Origin: Eubacteriales bacterium
GTDB taxonomy: Bacteria; Bacillota; Clostridia; Lachnospirales; Lachnospiraceae
Length of the DNA stretch: 64,000 bases
Reading direction: 5' to 3'
Assembly: GCA_030536555.1 (NCBI GenBank)
Contig: JAUNPU010000011.1
Span: forward strand, 36,572 to 100,571
Shown: piece after piece, positions 44,207 to 51,599 of the stretch
How positions within the stretch are numbered: position 1 is the first letter of the stretch
How the letters are laid out: each line of letters begins with the position of its first letter
Notes under the pieces: model-generated
The model's database searches: none
Told to the model about the DNA's origin: nothing
What the model saw: the letters and a program-made list of their open reading frames with translations, nothing else
Translations under genes and position numbers: made by a program

Positions 44207-44265
44207 TTGACAAACTTGTTTAAACAAGATAGAATAAAGACACAAACAAAACTTGTTTAAACAAG
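44207..44265 (+). promoter_or_regulatory. treP promoter with two TreR-type operators
   Basis: TTGACA (44207-44212), a 17-bp spacer and TAGAAT (44230-44235). The perfect 14-bp palindrome CTTGTTTAAACAAG occupies the spacer (44215-44228) and recurs at 44252-44265, just inside the transcript. Centres are 37 bp apart. Binding would block polymerase directly. Confidence 0.88.
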
Positions 44266-44371
44266 GTAAAGCGAAACGGCGGAGCTGATAAAGTCGAGGC
44301 AGCGAGCAATAAAAGCCAAAGCAGCAAGCCGTGAAAGACAAAGCAAAGAGCAAAAAGAGGAGGAGCGGTAT

Positions 44372-45787
44372 ATGGGCAAGTATACAGAGGAATCGAAGCA
44401 GTTGCTTGAGTATGTGGGTGGACGGGAGAACATTGCGGCAATCACACATTGCGTGACGAGGCTGCGGTTTGTGCTGAAGGATCCGTCGAAGGCGCAGAAG
44501 GAAGCCATCGAGAGTCTTCCCACAGTCAAGGGAACCTTTACGCAGGCAGGTCAGTATCAGGTGATTATCGGAAATGTGGTAAGCACCTATTACAATGACT
44601 TTGTGGCAGTGGCGGGAATCGAGGGTGTGTCCAAGGATGCGGCGAAGCAGGCGGCAAAGGAGAATCAGACGGGACTGCAGCGGCTCATGTCGAACCTGGC
44701 AGAGATCTTCGCTCCGCTGATTCCGGCAATCATCGTAGGCGGTCTGATTCTGGGCTTTCGAAATATCATCGGCGAGATCAACCTGCTGGAAGGCGGCACG
44801 AAGACTCTGGTGGAGGCATCTCAGTTCTGGGCGGGAATGTACAGCTTTTTGTGGCTGATCGGCGAGGCGGTGTTCCATTTCCTGCCGGTGTGCATCGTGT
44901 GGTCCATCACCAGGAAGATGGGCACGACCCAGGCGCTTGGTATCGTCCTTGGTATCACGCTGGTATCTCCGCAGCTTTTGAATGCTTACGGCGTAGCGGG
45001 AACGGCGGCGGCTGATATTCCGCAGTGGAACTTCGGATTCCTGCAGGTAGACATGATCGGTTATCAGGCACAGGTGCTTCCGGCGATTCTGGCAGGCTTC
45101 ACCCTGGCTTATCTGGAGCGGTTCTTCCGCAAGATCTGCCCGGCTGTGATTTCCATGATTGTAGTACCATTTCTGGCGCTGCTGACCTCCGTGATCGTAG
45201 CACACGGAATCCTGGGACCGATCGGCTGGAAGATCGGCTCTGTGATCTCCGAGCTGGTCAATACAGGGCTGACCTCCAGCTTTAAGGGAATCTTTGCAGG
45301 TGTATTTGGTTTCCTGTACGCGCCGCTTGTGATCACCGGACTGCATCACATGAGCAATGCCATCGATATGCAGCTGATCGCCGACTTCGGCGGAACCACC
45401 CTGTGGCCGATGATCGCGCTGTCCAATATCGCTCAGGGCTCCGCGGTGCTGGCGATGATATTTTTACAGAAGCGCAACCAGCAGGCGAAGGAAGTGGCAG
45501 TGCCGTCCTGCATCTCCTGCTACCTGGGCGTAACCGAACCGGCAATCTTCGGTGTAAACTTAAAATATGGCTTCCCGTTTGTATGCGCCATGATCGGGTC
45601 AGCGGTGGCAGCAGTCATTTCCGTGGGATTCGGCGTAAAGGCCAATGCCATCGGCGTCGGAGGACTTCCGGGCATCCTGTCCATCCAGCCGCAGTATATG
45701 GGGATATTTGCAGTGGCTATGGCGGCAGCGATTGCGATTCCGTTTGTGCTGACCTGTATTGTGGGAAAAAAGAAAAATGTAGCCTGA
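44372..45787 (+). CDS. treP: PTS trehalose transporter, EIIBC component
   Basis: A 471-residue membrane permease that imports trehalose and phosphorylates it to trehalose-6-phosphate. The N-terminal EIIB domain has its phosphorylated Cys in AITHCVTRLRF (residue 27). The EIIC domain fills the rest, with about ten membrane segments and the family motif GLHHMSNAIDMQLI. No EIIA domain is fused or adjacent, so a glucose-type EIIA encoded elsewhere must supply phosphate, as in Bacillus. AGGAGG precedes the ATG. treC follows after 36 nt. Confidence 0.92.
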   Translation: MGKYTEESKQLLEYVGGRENIAAITHCVTRLRFVLKDPSKAQKEAIESLPTVKGTFTQAGQYQVIIGNVVSTYYNDFVAVAGIEGVSKDAAKQAAKENQTGLQRLMSNLAEIFAPLIPAIIVGGLILGFRNIIGEINLLEGGTKTLVEASQFWAGMYSFLWLIGEAVFHFLPVCIVWSITRKMGTTQALGIVLGITLVSPQLLNAYGVAGTAAADIPQWNFGFLQVDMIGYQAQVLPAILAGFTLAYLERFFRKICPAVISMIVVPFLALLTSVIVAHGILGPIGWKIGSVISELVNTGLTSSFKGIFAGVFGFLYAPLVITGLHHMSNAIDMQLIADFGGTTLWPMIALSNIAQGSAVLAMIFLQKRNQQAKEVAVPSCISCYLGVTEPAIFGVNLKYGFPFVCAMIGSAVAAVISVGFGVKANAIGVGGLPGILSIQPQYMGIFAVAMAAAIAIPFVLTCIVGKKKNVA

Positions 45788-45823
45788 AACCATTACAGAA
45801 TATGAGATAAGGAGCAAATACAG

Positions 45824-47467
45824 ATGGCTGATTTTAAGCACAGTGTTGTATATCAGATTTACATAAAGTCCTTCTGTGATTCCAACGGAGACGGAATCGG
45901 GGATATCCGCGGCATTACCGGGAAGCTGGATTACATCCGCTCTCTGGGGGTCGATTACATCTGGATCACGCCGTTTTTCCTGTCCCCCATGTGTGACAAT
46001 GGGTATGATGTGGCGGATTACCGCGCTATCAATCCCATGTTCGGCACCATGGAGGATGTGGAGGAACTGATTGCACAGGCCGGGGAGCGGCAGATCGGGT
46101 GCATGTTTGACATGGTGTTCAACCACACTTCCACGGAACACGAGTGGTTCCGGCGGGCGCTGGCAGGCGAGAAGAAGTATCAGGACTACTATATTTTCCG
46201 GGACGGCACGCCGGATGTGCCGCCCACCAACTGGGAGTCCAAGTTCGGCGGCAGCGCATGGGAGTACGTGCCCCGGCTTGGAAAATGGTACCTGCACCTG
46301 TTCGACGTGGGGCAGGCGGACTTGAACTGGGACAATCCGCAGGTGCGGGAAGAGCTGAAGGACGTAATCCGGTTCTGGAAGAGCAAGGGGGTCAGAGGCT
46401 TCCGCTTTGATGTGGTCAATCTGATTTCCAAGCCGGAAAGGCTGGAGAATGACGAGACGGGGGACGGACGGAAGTATTATACGGACGGACCTCATGTCCA
46501 TGAATATTTACAGGAGCTGGCGGCGGATACGGGCATCGAAGACATGGTGACCGTCGGGGAGATGTCCTCCACCTCTCTGGAGAACTGCATCCGCTACAGC
46601 GGAGAGAAGAGCGGTGAGCTGTCCATGTGCTTCAACTTCCATCACCTGAAGGTGGATTATCAGGACGGGGATAAGTGGACGCTGAAAGCACCTGATTTTC
46701 AGCAGCTGAAGGAGCTGTTTACCCGGTGGCAGGAGGGAATGCAGGCGGGACACGGCTGGAATGCCATGTTCTGGTGCAACCACGACCAGCCGCGGGCGGT
46801 TTCCCGGTTTGGCGATGACGGCAGATACTGGAAGGAATCGGCGAAGATGCTGGCGACCCTGATTCACCTGATGCGGGGAACCCCGTACATTTTCCAGGGT
46901 GAGGAGCTTGGGGTGACCAATGCCGGATATGAGACCATCGAACAGTACCGGGATGTGGAGAGCCTGAACTACTACGAGATTCTGCGCAATCGCGGCCTGA
47001 CTGACCGGGAGGCGCTGCATGTGCTGGGCGAGCGCTCCCGGGATATGGGCAGGACGCCCATGCAGTGGAATGGCGGAAAGCATGCGGGATTTACCGGCGG
47101 CACTCCGTGGATCGACCTGGTGAGCAACTATGAGTCGATCAATGTGGAGGCAGAGGAGGCGGATCCGGATTCCATCCTGCATTACTACCGGAAGCTGGTG
47201 AGCCTGCGAAAGCAGTATCCGGTGATCGGAGACGGTCAGATCCGCTTTACCAACGGGGATGTGCCCATGCTGATATCCTATGAGCGGGAGTATCAGGGGG
47301 AGAGCCTGATGGTGTGGTGCAATCTGGGCAGCGAAGCGCTGGTGCTTCCGGAAGCGGTGGATGTGTCCGGTATGAAGAGACTGATCGGCAATTATCCGGA
47401 TGAGGAGCAGAACATCTCCCGGCTGCGCCCCTACGAGTGCATGGCATACCACAAAATTCAGCCATAA
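45824..47467 (+). CDS. treC: Alpha,alpha-phosphotrehalase (trehalose-6-phosphate hydrolase)
   Basis: A 547-residue cytoplasmic GH13 enzyme that splits trehalose-6-phosphate into glucose and glucose-6-phosphate. The four GH13 regions are visible: DMVFNHTSTEH, GFRFDVVNLIS (nucleophile Asp), VGEMSS (acid/base Glu) and FWCNHDQPR (third Asp). The calcium-site-like DSNGDGIGD lies near the start. The order treP-treC and the twin palindromes upstream favour this over a general glucosidase. GGAG precedes the ATG. Confidence 0.93.
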   Translation: MADFKHSVVYQIYIKSFCDSNGDGIGDIRGITGKLDYIRSLGVDYIWITPFFLSPMCDNGYDVADYRAINPMFGTMEDVEELIAQAGERQIGCMFDMVFNHTSTEHEWFRRALAGEKKYQDYYIFRDGTPDVPPTNWESKFGGSAWEYVPRLGKWYLHLFDVGQADLNWDNPQVREELKDVIRFWKSKGVRGFRFDVVNLISKPERLENDETGDGRKYYTDGPHVHEYLQELAADTGIEDMVTVGEMSSTSLENCIRYSGEKSGELSMCFNFHHLKVDYQDGDKWTLKAPDFQQLKELFTRWQEGMQAGHGWNAMFWCNHDQPRAVSRFGDDGRYWKESAKMLATLIHLMRGTPYIFQGEELGVTNAGYETIEQYRDVESLNYYEILRNRGLTDREALHVLGERSRDMGRTPMQWNGGKHAGFTGGTPWIDLVSNYESINVEAEEADPDSILHYYRKLVSLRKQYPVIGDGQIRFTNGDVPMLISYEREYQGESLMVWCNLGSEALVLPEAVDVSGMKRLIGNYPDEEQNISRLRPYECMAYHKIQP

Positions 47468-47554
47468 ATACAAATTTACCTTTTTTCCTTATTCATTTTC
47501 GTGTATAATAAAATCAGCAGAGTTTTGCAGTGAATATCAGCAAGAGGAATGAGT

Positions 47555-49021
47555 ATGAACAGACGGAACTGGATACGGGAAGAGATGACTCATTACGCAA
47601 AGGCGCTGACTGCATTTTTAATTAGTATTGCAGTGGCGCTTGTTGTGTTTTTCGTGGTGGAGCAGAAGGCGGTCGAGCGCAATACAGAACAGAATATTAC
47701 GGAGAATATTGAAGGGCAGAGCCATCTGATGCGGATGCTTCTGGAGACCAACTACGGTTATCTGGAGGCGACAGCGGAGCGGATCAGCGAGAGCGAGAAA
47801 TTTCTATCGCCTTATAATATGAAACGGCTTATTTCGATTCAGAGGAATACGGACCTGGACCGGGTGGCACTGATCGATCCGGAGGGGAATGCCGTGTATG
47901 ACAACGGTGCCACGGCATCCGTAGCGGGACGAAGGTACTACCGGGAGGCCATCGGCGGCCAGCGTACCATCAGCGATCCCATTGAGAGCAAGGTGGACGG
48001 CGAGACCCGGGTGATTCTGGGGGTGCCCATCTGGAAAGATGACAAGGTAATCGGGATTCTGGGCGGCTCCATCAATGTGACGGCGCTGGGACAGATGCTG
48101 TTCGAGGATGTGCATGACGGTGAGGGGACTCTGCTTCTGGTGGCTTCGGACGGGACCATTATCTCCGGCGACAGCGTGAGAGAAAAGGACGGACTGGGGG
48201 AAGGCGATGATTTCTTTGCCTATTACAGTACCCTGCAGTGTGAAGAGCAGCACGCGGACCAGATGATGAAGGAGGACTTTGCAGCCGGGCAGAGCGGAAT
48301 GCATACGGTGTGGCAGAAAAGCCAGTGGAGAAATAAGCATTACTTAAGCTACGCGCCCATGGGAATCAATGACTGGATGATGTGCTATCTGGTGCCAAAG
48401 TCGGTGGCGCAGGAGGACTACTCCTTCATCCGCATGTATGAGAGCTATCTGACACTGACGCTGATGCTGCTGGCGGCGATTTTCCTGCTGGAGCTTCTGT
48501 ACATCAGTCATAAGCAGCAGAGACAGCTGATGCGGGCGGCGCAGACCGATGCCCTGACCAGGGCGGCGAACAAGCAGGCTACGGAGCAGATGGTTGACAA
48601 GTGGCTGCGCAAGCAGGAGGCAGGCGGGCTGAATGCGTTCCTGATGCTGGATATTGATTATTTCAAGCAGATCAATGATACCTACGGGCATGTGGTGGGA
48701 GACGAGGTGCTTCGCCAGGTGGGAAGGCTGCTGCGGCATTACTTCCGCAGTGATGACATCGTGGGCCGGATCGGCGGAGATGAGTTCGTGGTATTTATGA
48801 AGCAGGTGGATACGAAGGAGACTGCGGTTTCCAGAGTGGAAGGGCTGCTGCAGAGATTGCGGGAGATCCGGGTGGAAGGCACGGAGATTCAGCTGACGGG
48901 AAGCGCCGGGCTGGTATTTGAGCCGGAGCACGGAGCTAACTATATGGAGCTTTACAAGTCCGCAGACACCGCGCTGTACCAGACCAAGGAGCGGGGGCGG
49001 AACGGATATACGGTGCTGTAG
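47555..49021 (+). CDS. Membrane-bound diguanylate cyclase with Cache-type sensor
   Basis: A 488-residue protein. A first transmembrane helix (ALTAFLISIAVALVVFFVV) and a second (LTLTLMLLAAIFLLELLYI, about residue 305) flank an extracellular dCache-like domain (VALIDPEGNAVYDNGA, RRYYREAIGG, VILGVPIWKDDKVIGILGG). The C-terminal GGDEF domain is intact: DALTRAANKQATE, LMLDIDYFKQINDTYGH, RIGGDEFVVF. It also has an inhibitory site RSDD five residues before GGDEF. It should make cyclic di-GMP in response to an unknown ligand. I prefer ATG 47555 over 47549 for ribosome-binding-site spacing (GAGG). Confidence 0.92.
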   Translation: MNRRNWIREEMTHYAKALTAFLISIAVALVVFFVVEQKAVERNTEQNITENIEGQSHLMRMLLETNYGYLEATAERISESEKFLSPYNMKRLISIQRNTDLDRVALIDPEGNAVYDNGATASVAGRRYYREAIGGQRTISDPIESKVDGETRVILGVPIWKDDKVIGILGGSINVTALGQMLFEDVHDGEGTLLLVASDGTIISGDSVREKDGLGEGDDFFAYYSTLQCEEQHADQMMKEDFAAGQSGMHTVWQKSQWRNKHYLSYAPMGINDWMMCYLVPKSVAQEDYSFIRMYESYLTLTLMLLAAIFLLELLYISHKQQRQLMRAAQTDALTRAANKQATEQMVDKWLRKQEAGGLNAFLMLDIDYFKQINDTYGHVVGDEVLRQVGRLLRHYFRSDDIVGRIGGDEFVVFMKQVDTKETAVSRVEGLLQRLREIRVEGTEIQLTGSAGLVFEPEHGANYMELYKSADTALYQTKERGRNGYTVL

Positions 49022-49095
49022 ACCGGTGCCGCCAATCTGGAGCAGGATGACAGGAGATTCCCGCAGGAAGCTCTGACAGAAGAAAAGACAGGCAG

Positions 49096-49162
49096 AAAGC
49101 CGGTGTGACAGGAGCAGATTCCGCGTTTTGGAGAACGCAGCTTCCTGGCACACCGGCTTTTT
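49096..49162. terminator. Bidirectional terminator between the cyclase and the HlyIII-like gene
   Basis: AAAGCCGGTGTG (49096-49107) pairs with CACACCGGCTTT (49149-49160), with T on the plus side and A on the minus side. It serves two convergent genes. Confidence 0.85.
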
Positions 49163-49182
49163 CTGTGTGATATGACACAATA

Positions 49183-49833
49183 TTATGCAACAAAGGCATA
49201 CATCATGATATAATGACAGAGGCTTCCGCCCATGACGAACAGGTGGAAGATCTCGTGGGAACCGAAGTTCTTGTGAGCGGAGTTGAAGATCGGCAGCTTC
49301 AGGGCGTAGATGACGCCGCCCACGGTGTAGATGATGCCGCCTGCCAGCAGCCATCCAAATGCCTGAGGCGGAAGTGCGGCGACGATCTTGCTGAATGCCA
49401 GCACACAGACCCAGCCCATGGCGATGTAGATCATGGAAGAGAACCACTTGGGGCAGGTGATCCACAGGGCGTTGATGATGATGCCCACGATGGCGATGCC
49501 CCACACCAGAGCCAGCAGAGACCAGCCGGTATGGTCGCCCAGCACGATCATGCAGACCGGCGTGTAGGTTCCGGCAATCAGGATGAAGATCATCATGTGG
49601 TCCACCTTCCGGAGAATCTGGTTGACCTTCGGTGAGATGTCCAGGGTGTGGTAAATGGTGCTTGCCGCGTACAGCAGGATCATGCTGATAATGAAAATGG
49701 TCAGCGCCAGCACATGCGTATAGCCGGGAGTGCGGGCTGCCTTGATCAGCAGCGGGGTGGCTGCGAACAGTGCCAGCAGCATGGCGATAAAGTGGGTCAG
49801 TGCGCTGCCCGGATCTTTGATTTTGAATGTCAT
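49183..49833 (-). CDS. HlyIII/PAQR family membrane protein
   Basis: A 216-residue, seven-helix membrane protein. The PAQR signature is present: DPGSALTHFIAMLLALF near the start with the conserved His, AASTIYHTLDISPKVNQILRKVDHMMIF in the middle, and GSHEIFHLFVMGGSLCHYIMM near the end. The three His/Asp positions form the metal site seen in PAQR structures. Although called hemolysin III, most homologues have no proven haemolytic activity; hydrolase or lipid-related roles are proposed. GGAGG (minus strand) precedes the start. It is divergent from the pseudouridine synthase gene. Confidence 0.88.
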   Translation of the reverse strand: MTFKIKDPGSALTHFIAMLLALFAATPLLIKAARTPGYTHVLALTIFIISMILLYAASTIYHTLDISPKVNQILRKVDHMMIFILIAGTYTPVCMIVLGDHTGWSLLALVWGIAIVGIIINALWITCPKWFSSMIYIAMGWVCVLAFSKIVAALPPQAFGWLLAGGIIYTVGGVIYALKLPIFNSAHKNFGSHEIFHLFVMGGSLCHYIMMYAFVA

Positions 49834-49908
49834 AAAAATGCCTCCTTTTTGAGTAAGATGTATGTAAACTGCGGATTCAGACCGTGTATCTTTTGAAAAC
49901 CATCACAC

Positions 49909-49925
49909 GTAGTTTTGAAAACTAC
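49909..49925. promoter_or_regulatory. 17-nt palindrome between divergent genes
   Basis: GTAGTTTT-G-AAAACTAC is a perfect palindrome. A TTGAAA inside it could be a -35 for the gene to the right, with TATACT at 49940-49945 (19-bp spacer), so a bound factor would affect that promoter. Confidence 0.5.
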
Positions 49926-50023
49926 ATTGTGCTGTTTTATATACTATACATCTGACGGGAGAAAAATGCAAGGTTTTTTCGAAAAAAAGTTTTGAAAATC
50001 AAACTAATCAGGAGGAGAAGCAG

Positions 50024-50752
50024 ATGCTGAATATTTTATACGAGGATGAGCAGATTATCGTAGTGTGGAAGCCGGTGGGACTGGAATCCCAGTCCAGCCG
50101 CGGCTTCGGTGCTGACATGGTCAGCGAGATCCAGAGACATATACACAAGTTATCCCCAAAGGGCGGGGAACCTTATGTGGGAGTTATCCACAGACTGGAC
50201 AAGCCGGTCAGCGGCGTCATGGTCTATGCCAAGGAGAAAAAGACGGCTGCATCCCTGTCAAAACAGGTGGCTGACCACAAAATGACGAAAAAGTATCTGG
50301 CAGTGCTGTGTGGAAAACCGGTGGATAGTGTGGATAACTTTGTGGATTATCTGTTGAAAGACCCGGTGGAAAACAGTTCCAGAATTGTGGATAAGGGGAT
50401 AAACGGTGCCAAACGCGCCGAACTGCGGATGCGGGCTCTGGAGACGAAAGAAGTGGAGCCTTATGGAACGCTGACCCTGGCAGAAATCGAACTCCTCACC
50501 GGCCGCCATCACCAGATCCGGGTACAGATGGCAGGACGCGGACTGCCCCTGTGGGGGGATCGGAAGTATAATCCGGAGTTTGGCGGGGGGAAGCAGATGG
50601 GGAGAGGTGCAGGGCGCGGACGTATGGGGCGCATGGATGTGGGGTTGTCGGCTTATCAGATTGGATTTGTGCATCCGGGGACGGGGGAAAGGATGGAGTT
50701 TGAGCGGGTGCCGGATGGGGGGATTTTTGGAGAGTTTGTTGGGAGGGAGTGA
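50024..50752 (+). CDS. RluA-family RNA pseudouridine synthase
   Basis: A 242-residue enzyme. The catalytic motif HRLDKPVSGVMVYAK supplies the active-site Asp, and LAEIELLTGRHHQIRVQMAGRGLPLWGDRKY is the second conserved block. It lacks an S4 RNA-binding domain, like the short RluA-type enzymes. A Gly/Arg/Met-rich segment (GGGKQMGRGAGRGRMGRMD) replaces the usual short turn before the last strand. The RNA target cannot be told from sequence. AGGAGG precedes the ATG. Element A begins 18 nt after the stop. Confidence 0.9.
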   Translation: MLNILYEDEQIIVVWKPVGLESQSSRGFGADMVSEIQRHIHKLSPKGGEPYVGVIHRLDKPVSGVMVYAKEKKTAASLSKQVADHKMTKKYLAVLCGKPVDSVDNFVDYLLKDPVENSSRIVDKGINGAKRAELRMRALETKEVEPYGTLTLAEIELLTGRHHQIRVQMAGRGLPLWGDRKYNPEFGGGKQMGRGAGRGRMGRMDVGLSAYQIGFVHPGTGERMEFERVPDGGIFGEFVGRE

Positions 50753-50770
50753 ATTTTTTTCGGCGTGTCC

Positions 50771-51018
50771 GCAGAGAGGCAGGGGGGCGGAGGGGGCGGC
50801 TCCTGTCGCTGCGTTGGCAACTGGTAAGGGTCCATCCTGCCTGCGCAGGTGCCGTGGGACAACTCGAAAATGTACCTGATGTACATTTTCTCAGACAGGT
50901 CCCACTGAAATCCCCGTGTTGAAAACGGGGATTTCACACCTGCTCCGCCAGTCTGAACCCTAACCAGTTGCGAAACTCGCTCAATGTCCCCTCCCCCTCC
51001 GCCCCCCTGCCTCTCTGC
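50771..51018 (+). other. Structured element A (about 248 nt), plus orientation
   Basis: A fully foldable non-coding element. Outer stem P0: 26 bp perfect (50771-50796 with 50993-51018). P1: GCAACTGGT/ACCAGTTGC (50817-50825, 50963-50971) continuing through an A-A mismatch to AGGG/CCCT. P2: GCAGGTG/CACCTGC (50845-50851, 50937-50943). P3: GTGGGAC/GTCCCAC (50854-50860, 50899-50905). P4: 10-bp hairpin with loop CTGAT (50866-50890). P5: 11-bp hairpin with loop GTTGAAA (50907-50935). Unpaired blocks CCATCCTGCCTGC and CTCCGCCAGTCTG are identical in element B. No gene or transposase is seen. Confidence 0.88.
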
Positions 51019-51223
51019 TACATCCCTGGCTGCGTAAGAAACATAACTCCTTCCCGCTCAGATATGGAAACAATCGGAAGGAATCGGTTGAGCTGTAAAC
51101 GATTCTACCGCTGGTTTTGCAATTTTCCCCCACAGGGTGGGGGGAGAATTACTATGGCGATTGTGAAGCAGGATTAAGAGCAGAAGCGAAGCAAGGTTTT
51201 TGATGTAGAGGCCGAGAGACACA
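51019..51223. other. Spacer between elements A and B
   Basis: 205 nt without a convincing gene. It has a CCCCCACAGGGTGGGGG palindrome near 51129-51145; the rest shows no feature I can support. Confidence 0.5.
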
Positions 51224-51472
51224 GCCATGAGGCAGGCTGGCGGGAGTAAGGAACGACATGTGAACGAATCGCGGAGCTGGTTAGGGGACAGACTGGCGGA
51301 GCAGCTGTGGAAATCCTGTTTTCCAGACAGGATTTCCAGCGGGCCATGTTTGAGGGAATGTACATCAGGTACATTCCCGAGTTGCCCGCGGCAGCTGCGC
51401 AGGCAGGATGGCCCCTTAGCAGGTCCCGATGAGAGAACCGGAGTGACGGCTCACGCCAGTCTGCCTCATGGC
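51224..51472 (-). other. Structured element B (about 249 nt), minus orientation
   Basis: A homologue of element A on the opposite strand. Outer stem: 23 nt (51224-51246 with 51450-51472) with one G-T pair and one mismatch, different in sequence from that of A. Read on the minus strand: P2 GCAGCTG/CAGCTGC, P3 GCGGGC/GCCCGC, P4 GGGAATGTAC/GTACATTCCC with the same CTGAT loop, P5 GGAAATCCTGT/ACAGGATTTCC with loop CTGGAAA. Every stem pairs in spite of sequence differences from A. Confidence 0.88.
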
Positions 51473-51529
51473 GTATTTCCCCGATTAACCTTACGCTTCA
51501 TCCCCCCTCCCCCCACCCAACAAATCTCA

Positions 51530-51559
51530 TTGACACCCCCACCCCCCTTCCTATATAAT
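51530..51559 (+). promoter_or_regulatory. abgT promoter with a C-tract spacer
   Basis: TTGACA (51530-51535) and TATAAT (51554-51559), both consensus, separated by 18 bp made largely of C5-A-C6. Upstream at about 51502-51517 are C6 and further C runs. The opposite strand therefore carries at least four G-runs, which could form a quadruplex across the promoter. Confidence 0.85.
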
Positions 51560-51599
51560 GGGAAGGTATTTGCGCTAAAAAACAGATGGAGGTAAGAAA

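Noticed and set aside
50771..51472. Insertion sequence or transposon ends at the paired inverted elements
   Set aside because: No transposase gene is present, terminal sequences differ between copies and no target duplication is visible. I keep a non-autonomous element only as an alternative to a structured RNA.
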